Counted from the stretch's first letter, positions 18,574-26,973 are shown. The stretch: DNA of 64,000 nucleotides from Arcobacter sp. CECT 8985 (GCF_004116495.1 NZ_PDKC01000003.1:62001-126000); one strand, 5' to 3'. Numbers and translations: made by a program. Notes: generated by a model not told the origin, from the sequence alone.

Positions 18574-19890
18574 ATGGGTAAAGAAGAAACTAAGAAATTA
18601 TTTATTCAAACACTAGGTTGTCAGATGAATGATACTGACAGCCAACATATAGCAGCAGAGTTAAAAAAGTATAAAGATTATGATAAAACAGACAATATGG
18701 AAGATGCTGATTTAATCATAATTAATACATGCTCTGTAAGAGAAAAGCCAGTGCAAAAATTGTTTTCTGAAATAGGGCAATTTAACATAAAGAAAAAAGA
18801 TGGTGCAAAAATTGGAGTATGTGGCTGTACTGCAAGTCATCTTGGAAAAGATATTATAAAAAGAGCCCCTTATGTAGATTTTGTTGTTGGGGCACGAAAT
18901 ATTTCAAAAATAAAAGACGTAGTTGACGTAAAAGGTGCAGTTGAAATTTCAATTGATAATGATGAGTCAACTTATGAATTTGCACCTGCAAAAACTAATA
19001 AATATAGAGCAAGTGTAAATATTTCAATAGGATGTGATAAAAAGTGTACATACTGTATTGTACCAAATACAAGAGGTGAAGAGATTTCAATTCCTCCTGA
19101 AATGATTGTAGATCAAGTTAGAAAAGCAGTTGAAGAAGGTGCTGTTGAAGTGATGCTTTTAGGGCAAAATGTAAACTCTTACGGAAGAAGATTTAGTGAT
19201 AAAAGACCTAAATATTCATTTACAAAATTACTTCAAGATGTTTCAAAAATTGAAGGTTTAGAAAGAATAAGATTTACATCTCCTCATCCACTACATATGG
19301 ATGATGAATTTATTGAGGAATTTGCAAAAAATCCAAAAATATCAAAATGTATTCATATGCCATTACAAAGTGGTTCTACAGAAATTTTAAGAGCTATGAA
19401 AAGAGGATATACAAAAGAATGGTTTTTAAATAGAGCTAAAAAGTTAAGAGATTTAGTTCCAAATTTAAGAATTACTACTGACATTATTGTAGCTTTTCCA
19501 GGGGAAACACAAAAAGATTTTGAAGATACTTTGGATGTGGTAAATGAAGTTAAATTTGATCAAATATTTAACTTTAAATATTCTCCAAGACCTGAAACTG
19601 AAGCTTTAAAGCTAGAAGATTTAGAAATTGATGATGAAATTGCAAGTGCAAGACTTACAGGTTTAATTGAACTTCATAAAAGATATTTAGAAAAACACAT
19701 GCCAGATTTAATTGGTAGTACTGTAAATATTTTAGTTGAGAGTTTAAAACCAAATGGAGAAGTATCTGGATATACAGATAATTATTTGCAAGTATTTGCA
19801 AAAGGAAGTGATGATGTTATTGGAAAATTTGTAGATGTTAAAATTACAGATGTAACAAGAACAGCATTAAAAGGTGAAATAGTAAAATAA
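18574..19890 (+). CDS. miaB: tRNA-2-methylthio-N6-dimethylallyladenosine synthase
   Basis: A radical SAM methylthiotransferase that converts i6A37 to ms2i6A37 in tRNA. The 438-residue protein has the UPF0004 domain with auxiliary-cluster cysteines (TLGCQMNDTDSQ, NTCSVREKP, GVCGCTASHLG) and the radical SAM CX3CX2C in GCDKKCTYCIVPNTRG. Further motifs are LLGQNVNSYG and MPLQSGSTEILRAMKR, followed by a C-terminal TRAM domain. The gap to the next gene is 2 nt, so it is co-transcribed with the acyltransferase and the following gene. Confidence 0.97.
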   Translation: MGKEETKKLFIQTLGCQMNDTDSQHIAAELKKYKDYDKTDNMEDADLIIINTCSVREKPVQKLFSEIGQFNIKKKDGAKIGVCGCTASHLGKDIIKRAPYVDFVVGARNISKIKDVVDVKGAVEISIDNDESTYEFAPAKTNKYRASVNISIGCDKKCTYCIVPNTRGEEISIPPEMIVDQVRKAVEEGAVEVMLLGQNVNSYGRRFSDKRPKYSFTKLLQDVSKIEGLERIRFTSPHPLHMDDEFIEEFAKNPKISKCIHMPLQSGSTEILRAMKRGYTKEWFLNRAKKLRDLVPNLRITTDIIVAFPGETQKDFEDTLDVVNEVKFDQIFNFKYSPRPETEALKLEDLEIDDEIASARLTGLIELHKRYLEKHMPDLIGSTVNILVESLKPNGEVSGYTDNYLQVFAKGSDDVIGKFVDVKITDVTRTALKGEIVK

Positions 19891-19892
19891 TA

Positions 19893-20519
19893 ATGAAAAA
19901 AAGAATAAAAACTTTTATTGCAGAAAAATTAATACCTTTTATAATGCAATTAATAGTTAGATTTATTTATTTAACAAATAAAAAAGTTTATCACCATGCA
20001 AAAATTGACCCCCAAGAGCCCTTAATTGTGGCTTTTTGGCATGGTGAATTATTAATGCAACCTTTTAATTATCAAAAATTGAGACCAAATTCTTTAGTAA
20101 AAGCAATTATTAGTCAACATAAAGATGGCGAGGCAATTACAAGAACTGTTGAATATTTAGGTATAGGATCAATTAGAGGTTCCTCTTCCAAAGGTGGTGC
20201 TAAAGCATTAATTAGTACAATAAAAGAGTTAAAAGCAAAAAATGATGTTGCAATTACTCCTGATGGTCCAAGGGGTCCAAGATTTTCAGTTGCAGATGGT
20301 ATTGTAGCAATTGCAAAAAAAAGTAATTGTAGAATTGCAATTTTTAATTGCAAACCTACAAAATATTGGCAGATGAAATCATGGGATAAGTTTGTTGTAC
20401 CAAAACCTTTTGGTACATTAGAATTTTTTATTCAAGAGCCACTTGATATAAAAGATTTGGATATGCAAGATGCAAAAGCTTTAATAACTGAAAGAATGTT
20501 GATTAATGCTTTAAAGTAG
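19893..20519 (+). CDS. Lysophospholipid acyltransferase family protein (DUF374)
   Basis: A 208-residue membrane-associated protein with an N-terminal hydrophobic stretch (FIMQLIVRFIYLT). It has the DUF374/LPLAT-like core: VAFWHGELLMQPF, IISQHKDGEAITRTVEYLG, RGSSSKGGAKALISTIKELK and ITPDGPRGPRFSVADGIVAIAKKS. Family members are thought to transfer acyl groups to lipid or lipid A-related acceptors, but the substrate here is unknown. The same gene follows miaB in Helicobacter (HP0270). It begins 2 nt after miaB and the next gene starts 9 nt later. Confidence 0.85.
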   Translation: MKKRIKTFIAEKLIPFIMQLIVRFIYLTNKKVYHHAKIDPQEPLIVAFWHGELLMQPFNYQKLRPNSLVKAIISQHKDGEAITRTVEYLGIGSIRGSSSKGGAKALISTIKELKAKNDVAITPDGPRGPRFSVADGIVAIAKKSNCRIAIFNCKPTKYWQMKSWDKFVVPKPFGTLEFFIQEPLDIKDLDMQDAKALITERMLINALK

Positions 20520-20528
20520 GGAAATTTA

Positions 20529-22094
20529 ATGTTTGGTGATCACTCTTTATATATTAGTGCTATAAAAAATAATAATTCATTAAGACTAGATTATAAAAAA
20601 TTAGACAATGAACAAATTGTTGAATCAAATCAATCTGTTTTTATTTCAAAAGATGAAATATTACCAAGGGATGCAGTTCATAAAATAAATGCTTCTCAAA
20701 ATGAAATAAATAGGACTTATATTACTACACTTTTAATGAGTGATGACACAAAATTAGTTAAAAGAAATTTGTCAAAAAGATTAAAAGATTACGCTACTAC
20801 AAATTTAAATAATGAGTATGATATTGCAATATCAAAAAGTAAATTATTTGAAACAAGACATTATTTTGAAGCAACAGGAATTGATTATATCTATTCTACT
20901 TTTCATATTCTAAACTCTTTTATAGAAAAAAATCCATATACAAATTCATTGATAGTACTATTTTTTAATAATAAAGGTTATATTGTAATTTTAAATGCAA
21001 AAGGTGAGATTGTTTTTGCTAAAGTTGTAACTTTTACGACATTTGAAAGTGTAAAAAATAGTAAATTTTATGATAATGATGTAATAGGTCAAAAACTATT
21101 TGATGAATTACATTTTTTTGAAGTTACTGATACTATAAATACTATTATTAATGAATTTTATGAAACAACAAATGATATTTTTATTGAAGAGATAAGATTT
21201 TTATATACTGTAAAACAGTTAAATGAAAAACAAATTGAACAAATTAAAGATGAATTATTAGTAGATGTTTTTTATCATCCAATTTCAATTGATGAAGAAT
21301 TATTTGAACTAGTAAAAGATAAAAGACAACATAAAAGTTTTATTATTGCTAGAAAGAAAAAAAGTAAAAATAGAACAAAAGTTTTACTTACATTTTTATC
21401 AATTGTAATCATAGGATTAGTTGCATATTTAACTATTCCATTTCAAGATTTAATAAGTGAAAACAATAATCAAAAGAATCAAACACAAGAGTATGCTAAA
21501 AAAACATTTACTCTTCCAAATCATGTTGAAAAAAATTTAATTGTAGAACAACGAGTAAAAGAGTTATTTAATATTATTCCTTTTGATGTTGTTTTAAAAG
21601 AGTTAGAGTTAACAAAAGATACTTCTACAATTAGTGCAGATTTTTTAAGTGATGATATATATATAAAAACAATGCAGCCACAACTACTAAAACTTTATAA
21701 AACTTCAAAAATAGATTTTGAAGAAAAAAAAGATGTGGTTTATCATGGAATAATTGAAAATAGTGGTGAAAAAATTATTGAACCATCTATGAAAATATAT
21801 AAAGAAACATATATTACTGATGAATTTATTCCTATTATTAGAGTGACAGAACAGTTAGAAACATTACTACCAAAAAATGCAAAAGTGAATTTTAAATCAA
21901 GTTATAAATCAGATGTGATTACATTTAATTATGCAGTAAGTTTTGTGGTTAAAGATCCAAAAGAGTTTTTCCACTTAATTGATGTATTAAATAATGAATT
22001 ATATTCAATTCATATCTCATATCCAATAACTTTTACTAATACAGATGCTGGAATACAAATCGATTTTATATTACAATTTCATCAACCAAAGTAG
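20529..22094 (+). CDS. Conserved membrane protein with actin-like N-terminus (PilM/GspL-like?)
   Basis: No clear family. The 521-residue protein has a cytoplasmic N-terminal half with an alternating pattern resembling actin-like ATPase halves (MFGDHSLYISAI, ..SLIVLFFNNKGYIVILNAKGEIVFAKVV). A single transmembrane segment lies at about 282-300 (VLLTFLSIVIIGLVAYLTI), and the periplasmic C-terminal half looks like a PilN/PilO-type alpha/beta domain. This architecture recalls GspL or a PilM-PilN fusion, but no pilus or secretion gene is nearby, so this is only a structural guess. It is the last gene of the HP0268/miaB operon. A terminator follows. Confidence 0.7.
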   Translation: MFGDHSLYISAIKNNNSLRLDYKKLDNEQIVESNQSVFISKDEILPRDAVHKINASQNEINRTYITTLLMSDDTKLVKRNLSKRLKDYATTNLNNEYDIAISKSKLFETRHYFEATGIDYIYSTFHILNSFIEKNPYTNSLIVLFFNNKGYIVILNAKGEIVFAKVVTFTTFESVKNSKFYDNDVIGQKLFDELHFFEVTDTINTIINEFYETTNDIFIEEIRFLYTVKQLNEKQIEQIKDELLVDVFYHPISIDEELFELVKDKRQHKSFIIARKKKSKNRTKVLLTFLSIVIIGLVAYLTIPFQDLISENNNQKNQTQEYAKKTFTLPNHVEKNLIVEQRVKELFNIIPFDVVLKELELTKDTSTISADFLSDDIYIKTMQPQLLKLYKTSKIDFEEKKDVVYHGIIENSGEKIIEPSMKIYKETYITDEFIPIIRVTEQLETLLPKNAKVNFKSSYKSDVITFNYAVSFVVKDPKEFFHLIDVLNNELYSIHISYPITFTNTDAGIQIDFILQFHQPK

Positions 22095-22104
22095 TTTAAT
22101 TATA

Positions 22105-22143
22105 AAGTAGGATAAAAAGAGTTTTACTCTTTTATCCTTTAAT
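22105..22143. terminator. Bidirectional terminator between 20529 gene and mqnE
   Basis: AGGATAAAAAGAGT, loop TTT, ACTCTTTTATCCT forms a stem with one bulged A, followed by TTTAATTTT. It lies between two convergent genes and ends just before the mqnE stop codon. Confidence 0.8.
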
Positions 22144-22144
22144 T

Positions 22145-23206
22145 TTACCAAACTTTTATTTCGTTATAAATTGAATCTCTTTCAACTGGAGTAAATCCAG
22201 AGTTTTTAATATAATCTACAAATTGTTCTACTTGTACACCATGGGCACTTTTGGCACCTGCTGCACTTTGAATCGATTCTTTTTCAATAGTACCATCTAA
22301 GTCATTTGCACCAAATTCTTGTGCAACTAATGCTAGTTTTACAGTTGATGTTGCCCAATATGCTTTTATATTAGGAATGTTATCAAGTAAAATTCTTGCA
22401 ATTGCATATGTTTTTAGGATTTCTTGACCTGTAAGTGCTTCTTTTACTTTTAAGTAGTTATTTTGTGTTTGAAAAACAAGTGGAATAAATGCATTAAACC
22501 CACCAGTTTCATCTTGTAATTTTCTTAGTCTTAACATATGATCGATTCTATTTTCTCTTGATTCTATATGTCCAAAAAGCATTGTTGCGTTACTTTTTTT
22601 TCCACTTTTATGCCATAATCTATGAATATCAAGCCACTCTTGTGAAGTCACTTTACCTCCACAGATTCTTTTTCTAACTTTTTCATCAAAAATTTCAGCA
22701 CCTCCACCTGGCATTGAATCAACACCATGTTCTAACATCATTTTTATTATCTCTTCATGGGATAAATTGTATTCAGTTGCTAAAAAATGTATTTCTGCAG
22801 CTGTTAATGCTTTTATATGAATTGATGGATAATTTTGTTTTATTTTTTTAAAAATATCTAAGTACCATTGTAATCCAGTATTTGGATTGTGTGCTGATAC
22901 TATATGAACTTCTTTTATACCATTTTTTGATGAGCTCTCAACTACATCTAATATTTGTTCATGTGTCATTGTATATTGGTGTGGATTTTTTCTACTCGCA
23001 CTATAAGCACAGAATTGACAAACATCTTTACAAATATTTGTTGGATTTATATGTCTATTAATATTAAAATACGTTTTTTTGCCATGCATGTTCTCTCTTA
23101 TTTTATTTGCTTGTTCTGCAAGTTCAAATAATTCTAAATCATACAATTTTACTGCATCTTCTAATTCTAATCTTTCATTATTTCTAAGTTTTTCTAATAC
23201 GCTCAT
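22145..23206 (-). CDS. mqnE: Aminodeoxyfutalosine synthase (radical SAM)
   Basis: MqnE joins the chorismate-derived 3-enolpyruvoylbenzoate to SAM to form aminodeoxyfutalosine in the futalosine route to menaquinone. The 353-residue protein has the radical SAM CX3CX2C in PTNICKDVCQFCAYS. Other features are VSAHNPNTGLQWYLD, HGVDSMPGGGAEIFDEKVR, MLFGHIESRENRIDH and, near the end, AYWATSTVKLALVAQEFGANDLDGTIEKE written in pieces in the frame. These favour MqnE over MqnC. It is the last gene of a five-gene leftward operon with 2-nt gaps. Confidence 0.93.
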   Translation of the reverse strand: MSVLEKLRNNERLELEDAVKLYDLELFELAEQANKIRENMHGKKTYFNINRHINPTNICKDVCQFCAYSASRKNPHQYTMTHEQILDVVESSSKNGIKEVHIVSAHNPNTGLQWYLDIFKKIKQNYPSIHIKALTAAEIHFLATEYNLSHEEIIKMMLEHGVDSMPGGGAEIFDEKVRKRICGGKVTSQEWLDIHRLWHKSGKKSNATMLFGHIESRENRIDHMLRLRKLQDETGGFNAFIPLVFQTQNNYLKVKEALTGQEILKTYAIARILLDNIPNIKAYWATSTVKLALVAQEFGANDLDGTIEKESIQSAAGAKSAHGVQVEQFVDYIKNSGFTPVERDSIYNEIKVW

Positions 23207-23208
23207 TT

Positions 23209-23541
23209 TTACTCACTTTTCTTACAATCAAAATCATCATAATATTTTCCTTCTGCATCTTTATGCACAAATCCAATACATTCTTCATTTGTTTGTTTAT
23301 TATCAAATACTACTTTATATAAAGTACCTCTTTTATTTGTTTTTCTGTTTTCAACATTCATTTTATTAATGACTTGAATACTTCCCGTATTTTTATAACC
23401 TAAAGAGTTTAAAATCTCTTTCATTTTCATATCTTTTAAGTATGTAGTTCCTGCATATAATATTGCTACAATAACTATTAAAATAGCTATTATAATCTTA
23501 GATTTTTTTGGTATTTTTCTTACTTGGCTTTCATTAGACAT
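23209..23541 (-). CDS. Small hypothetical membrane protein
   Basis: I do not recognise a family. The 110-residue product has a basic N-terminal tail, one transmembrane segment at about residues 15-32 (IIIAILIVIVAILYAGT), and a C-terminal part of about 75 residues predicted to face the periplasm with two cysteines (Cys88 and Cys106). It is spaced 2 nt from both the carbonic anhydrase and mqnE, so it is certainly co-transcribed and probably translationally coupled with them. The function is unknown. Confidence 0.75.
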   Translation of the reverse strand: MSNESQVRKIPKKSKIIIAILIVIVAILYAGTTYLKDMKMKEILNSLGYKNTGSIQVINKMNVENRKTNKRGTLYKVVFDNKQTNEECIGFVHKDAEGKYYDDFDCKKSE

Positions 23542-23543
23542 TT

Positions 23544-24194
23544 TTATTTTCCATATTCAGACTCTTCTAATAGTTTAAATTTTTCCTCTTTTTGATCATA
23601 AAATTGTATAGTACCATCTTCTAGTTTATAATACCATCCATGAATTTTTAAAGTTCCATTATCAATTCTTCTTTTTACATCTGGATAAGTTAATAGATTT
23701 TTTAGTTGAAATGTTACAGAAATTTTTTCTGTAAGTCTGTAAAGACTATTTTTATCATTAGGGTCTTTAATTAAACTAAGAGTTTTTTCTTTTGCCTTAG
23801 CCCCAAGTTCTAGCCATTTTTTCACATGAACAACTTTTTGCTCTTCAAGTGGAATATCAATATATAAGCTTTGGCAAGCTCCACAGTGTGAGTGACCACA
23901 AACTATAATATGTTTTACATTTAGCACTGATACTGCATATTCAATTGCAGCTGCACTTCCATGATAATCTTCATCACATTTAAAAGGTGGAACAAAATTA
24001 CCCACATTTCTCAATATGAACATATCTCCTGGATTTATATCAAGCATTATATCTGGTGTTACTCTGCTATCAGAACATCCAATAAAAAGTACTTCAGGTT
24101 TTTGACCTTCTTTTACTAACTTTTGAACATTTTCTTTCATATCTGGAAACTTAGTTTCTCTAAATCTTTTGTTACCTTCTATTAATTCTTTCAC
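23544..24194 (-). CDS. Beta-class carbonic anhydrase
   Basis: Interconverts CO2 and bicarbonate with a zinc ion, supplying bicarbonate to carboxylases. The 216-residue protein shows the beta-class zinc ligands Cys40 with Asp42/Arg44 (GCSDSR), and His101 and Cys104 (GHSHCGAC), plus LRNVGNFVPPF and GSAAAIEYAVSVL. There is no signal peptide, so it is cytoplasmic. It sits in the bioF-mqnE operon with 2-nt gaps on both sides. Location with a biotin gene is suggestive, since biotin-dependent carboxylases use bicarbonate, but no carboxylase is encoded here. Confidence 0.93.
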   Translation of the reverse strand: MKELIEGNKRFRETKFPDMKENVQKLVKEGQKPEVLFIGCSDSRVTPDIMLDINPGDMFILRNVGNFVPPFKCDEDYHGSAAAIEYAVSVLNVKHIIVCGHSHCGACQSLYIDIPLEEQKVVHVKKWLELGAKAKEKTLSLIKDPNDKNSLYRLTEKISVTFQLKNLLTYPDVKRRIDNGTLKIHGWYYKLEDGTIQFYDQKEEKFKLLEESEYGK

Positions 24195-24196
24195 TT

Positions 24197-24439
24197 CTAC
24201 TCACTTAATTTATTTACAATAATTTTGCTATCTTTTTTAGATAAAACTGTGATTTTTTTCATGTTGTCTTCATCTTCTCTTCTTGATTCTTTAGTTTGAA
24301 CAATATAATCAAGTTTATTACACGATACTAATGTAGTAAAATTTGAAAGTTTAATTATTTCACATTTTTTTGGTTTAATAATGTTCTCATTTGCGTATGA
24401 CATAAGAGCAAAAATTGCTAATATTAATATTTTTTTCAT
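24197..24439 (-). CDS. Small exported hypothetical protein
   Basis: An 80-residue product with a clear Sec signal peptide (MKKILILAIFALMSYA, cleavage likely near ANE). The remaining roughly 63 polar residues contain two cysteines (CEIIKL, VSCNKLDY) that could form a periplasmic disulphide. No family is recognised. The start overlaps the bioF stop by 4 nt and it ends 2 nt before the carbonic anhydrase, so it is part of the same operon. Confidence 0.75.
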   Translation of the reverse strand: MKKILILAIFALMSYANENIIKPKKCEIIKLSNFTTLVSCNKLDYIVQTKESRREDEDNMKKITVLSKKDSKIIVNKLSE

Positions 24440-25530
24440 CTTTTTTCCTTTAGAAATTTACAAACTGATATTAAATCTTTTGTATCAATATCAACTTTTG
24501 CAATTAGTCTTATAATTGCACTTTTTACTGTTGGTTGTCTAATTGCCCCAACTAAAAAGCCTTTTTGTTTTAACTCTTCTTGAATTTCAACTACTTTTTT
24601 ATTATCATTAATTTCAATTGGGATGATTAAACTATTTGAGTTTATATCTAAAATATCTTTTACTATATTTAAATTTTCAGAAATCTTAGATTTTATAAGC
24701 TTTTGATTAGCTAATATATATTTTAAAGATTGTAATGCAAGACTAATATCAAATAAAGATGGAGCTGTTGTATAAATAATTGCTTTTGCTCTATTTTGTA
24801 AATATTCAATAATATGTGAACTAGCTAAAATATATGCGCCATAACTTCCATATGCTTTTCCTAAAGTTCCCATCTTAATGTGATTTTCTTTTGGTTTTAT
24901 TTTATAATAATCAAATATACCAAGTAGGTTCTCACCTAAAACTCCACTTGAGTGGGCTTCATCTACAATTAAAAGTGCATTTTTCTCATCTGCAAAATTA
25001 AAAAACTCTTTTTTTGCTAAATCTCCTTGCATTGAGTAAACACCTTCAATAGCAATAATATTTCTTTTTGGACCTGAGAACTCTTTATATTTATTTTTTA
25101 AATCTTCAATATTATTATGATCAAATAAAATAACTTGGTTTTTTTCAAGAAGTTTAGTAGCTAAAATTCCACTTGCATGATAATCTGAATCAATGAATAA
25201 TCTATCGCCTTTTCTAACTAATGCTTCAATCATTGAAAGATTTGCTAAAAAGCCAGAACCAACAGTAATTGCAGCTTCAAATTTATTAGCTTTACATAAC
25301 ATTTGTTCAAACTCTTTGTGAATTGAGTTATAACCATTAACTAGTTGTGATGATTTTGGACCAGTGTAGTTTTCTTTTAATACTCTTTTATATGCATCTT
25401 CAAAAAGTTGTTTATTTGTTGTAAGTCCTAAGTAGTCATTTGAAGCTAAATCTACAAGAGATTCATCGAAAATTTCCCGTGTTCTAAGTCTGTTTGATTT
25501 TTTTATAGAATTTAATTCTTTAGAGTACAA
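24436..25530 (-). CDS. bioF: 8-amino-7-oxononanoate synthase
   Basis: A PLP enzyme condensing pimeloyl thioester with alanine, the first committed step of biotin ring synthesis. The 364-residue protein has LASNDYLGL, GPKSSQLVNGYNSIHKEFE, VGSGFLANLSM, SDYHASGI, GVYSMQGDLA, LIVDEAHSSGVLG and the lysine motif MGTLGKAYGSYGAY. The first codon is a TTG at 25530 with a perfect AGGAG 8 nt upstream. A TATAAT-like box lies at about 25555 on this strand. It heads the tight operon ending with mqnE. A related CoA-dependent alpha-oxoamine synthase is the alternative, but biotin is most likely. Confidence 0.9.
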   Translation of the reverse strand: MYSKELNSIKKSNRLRTREIFDESLVDLASNDYLGLTTNKQLFEDAYKRVLKENYTGPKSSQLVNGYNSIHKEFEQMLCKANKFEAAITVGSGFLANLSMIEALVRKGDRLFIDSDYHASGILATKLLEKNQVILFDHNNIEDLKNKYKEFSGPKRNIIAIEGVYSMQGDLAKKEFFNFADEKNALLIVDEAHSSGVLGENLLGIFDYYKIKPKENHIKMGTLGKAYGSYGAYILASSHIIEYLQNRAKAIIYTTAPSLFDISLALQSLKYILANQKLIKSKISENLNIVKDILDINSNSLIIPIEINDNKKVVEIQEELKQKGFLVGAIRQPTVKSAIIRLIAKVDIDTKDLISVCKFLKEKR

Positions 25531-25593
25531 AGCATCTCCTAAAATTTTAATATTATATTTAAATATATATAAATATTTGGTAAATTTTTTGAT

Positions 25594-25625
25594 GCTACTA
25601 TTATGCTATTTTAGGTAGTTATAAT
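25594..25625 (+). promoter_or_regulatory. Promoter with two 11-bp-phased direct repeats upstream of candidate sRNA
   Basis: Direct repeats GCTACTA (25594-25600) and GCTATTT (25605-25611) start exactly 11 bp apart, the geometry of OmpR/PhoB-family boxes. A perfect TATAAT at 25620-25625 follows after 8 nt. The same repeat-to--10 distance and repeat sequence occur upstream of the aldehyde dehydrogenase at 29795. Confidence 0.6.
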
Positions 25626-25631
25626 TTCTAC

Positions 25632-25692
25632 GTACTTAATCAGTACTCCTTCACATTAGAAAGTAACTAGAGAAATCTAGTTACTTTCTTTA
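25632..25692 (+). ncRNA. Candidate small regulatory RNA, about 60 nt
   Basis: No ORF explains this stretch. Seven bases after a perfect TATAAT the transcript would begin with a small hairpin, GTACT-TAATC-AGTAC (25632-25646). A 12-nt pyrimidine-rich linker TCCTTCACATTA (25647-25658) follows, able to pair with Shine-Dalgarno sequences. The end is a 13-bp perfect stem with a GAAA tetraloop (25659-25688) and TTTATT, a typical intrinsic terminator. It does not serve bioF, which runs the other way from 25530, nor the DUF502 gene, which has its own TATAAT at 25731. I do not recognise a named RNA family. Confidence 0.6.
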
Positions 25693-25730
25693 TTACTAAT
25701 CTTAACTTTACACTCTTTACTTTTATTTGA

Positions 25731-25736
25731 TATAAT
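25731..25736 (+). promoter_or_regulatory. -10 box of the DUF502 gene
   Basis: A perfect TATAAT lies 28 nt before the ATG at 25764, with AAAGGAAGAGG as ribosome site in between. Confidence 0.6.
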
Positions 25737-25763
25737 CAATTATGTTTAATAAAGGAAGAGGTA

Positions 25764-26432
25764 ATGATAAATAAAATTAAAAACTATTTTGGACATGGGA
25801 AAGATCATTTTTTTACTGTAATTTTGAAAGGTTTATTTTGGTTGGCACCAATTATTGCAATTACCTTAATTATACTTTGGATTTATAATAATATAAATGC
25901 TCTTACAAAAACAATGTTTGAGCTTATTGGAATAAATCCACTTCATCATCCATTTTTATGGACTATTTTTGGAGTACTTATTCTTGCACTTGTTGCTTAT
26001 ATTGTAGGTATATTTGTTGAAACAAGATTAGGAGATTTTATTCAAAAACTCTATTCTAAAATTCCAGGGTATAAAACAATTAAAGAGTTAGTAAATATTT
26101 TTAATACTTCAAAATCAGGAGAGAAAAAAGTTTTGGTTGTTTTAATCAAAGGTTTTACAACTGAGGGATTTAATATTGGGCTTATGTACTCTACAAGACA
26201 AAGTATTGTTAAAGATCACTATACAGTAACCTTGTCAATGACTCCAATTCCAAATGGTGGATTTATGTTTGAAGTACCAAAAGATAAGATTTTTGTAATA
26301 CAAGAGGCTACATTTGATAGTAATTTACAATATTTACTTTCAATGGGAGTAAAATCTTTAGCAGACATTTTAAATGTAGAACCAAGGGAACTTGATAAAT
26401 TTCCTTCATTAGAAGAGTATCTTAAAAAGTAA
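25764..26432 (+). CDS. DUF502 membrane protein
   Basis: A 222-residue inner-membrane protein of the DUF502 family, function unknown. Two transmembrane segments lie at about residues 20-42 (GLFWLAPIIAITLIILWIY) and 66-90 (LWTIFGVLILALVAYIVGIF). A conserved soluble domain follows with IPGYKTIKELVN, VVLIKGFTTEGFNIG, VTLSMTPIPNGGFMFEVPK and MGVKSLADIL. A strong ribosome site AAAGGAAGAGG precedes the ATG. Its last 11 nt overlap the convergent yraN-like gene. Confidence 0.87.
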   Translation: MINKIKNYFGHGKDHFFTVILKGLFWLAPIIAITLIILWIYNNINALTKTMFELIGINPLHHPFLWTIFGVLILALVAYIVGIFVETRLGDFIQKLYSKIPGYKTIKELVNIFNTSKSGEKKVLVVLIKGFTTEGFNIGLMYSTRQSIVKDHYTVTLSMTPIPNGGFMFEVPKDKIFVIQEATFDSNLQYLLSMGVKSLADILNVEPRELDKFPSLEEYLKK

Positions 26433-26754
26433 TATTTTCAAGGTGTTCAATATCATCATTTATTACTATAATTGCATCTATACAATAAGCTTCATCCAAA
26501 TTATTAATTTGTAAATAATAATCAATACTTCTTTTTAATTTGGAAAGTTTAGTTTTTGTAATATTATTTATAGCTGTTTCATAATCATTTGCTGATTTCA
26601 CTTCTAAAAAATGATAAATATTATTTATTTTTGCAATAATATCTATCTCCCCTAATTTTTTAGCATAAAAGTTTCTTTCTATAATTTTATATTTTTTTGA
26701 TTCTAAATATAAAACTGCTTTATTTTCTGCTAAATCACCTTTTTGTTTACTCAC
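26422..26754 (-). CDS. YraN family protein (UPF0102)
   Basis: A 110-residue predicted endonuclease-like protein of the UPF0102/YraN family with a Holliday-junction-resolvase-like fold. Motifs are GDLAENKAVLYLESKKYKIIERNF, GEIDIIAK and YHFLEVKS, matching the E..GEID...EVK catalytic pattern. The physiological role is not established. The start codon is a GTG at 26754, with AAAGG upstream. It is downstream of thiS in the same direction and overlaps the DUF502 gene by 11 nt at the 3' end. Confidence 0.88.
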   Translation of the reverse strand: MSKQKGDLAENKAVLYLESKKYKIIERNFYAKKLGEIDIIAKINNIYHFLEVKSANDYETAINNITKTKLSKLKRSIDYYLQINNLDEAYCIDAIIVINDDIEHLENITF

Positions 26755-26772
26755 AATAGCAGCCTTTAAATA

Positions 26773-26973
26773 TCAACCACCACCTACAAATTGTAATAGT
26801 TCTAATTTATCTTTATTATTTGGTATAAATCTATCCCAATTTTCTTTTTTTATAATCTCCATATTAACAGCTGCTGCCATAACTTTATCTTCAATTTTTA
26901 AAGATTGCATAATTTTTGTTAATGTAAGATTTTCTGCAAACTCTTTTGTTTCACCATTAATAATTAATTGCAT
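26773..26973 (-). CDS. thiS: Sulfur carrier protein ThiS
   Basis: A ubiquitin-like carrier of 66 residues that delivers sulfur as a C-terminal thiocarboxylate for thiazole synthesis in thiamine biosynthesis. It begins MQLIINGETKEFAENLTLT and ends in the required Gly-Gly (LELLQFVGGG). An AGGGGTG ribosome site and a TTATACT-like -10 box lie upstream. The partners thiF and thiG are not in the window. No TPP riboswitch landmark was found in its short leader. Confidence 0.9.
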   Translation of the reverse strand: MQLIINGETKEFAENLTLTKIMQSLKIEDKVMAAAVNMEIIKKENWDRFIPNNKDKLELLQFVGGG

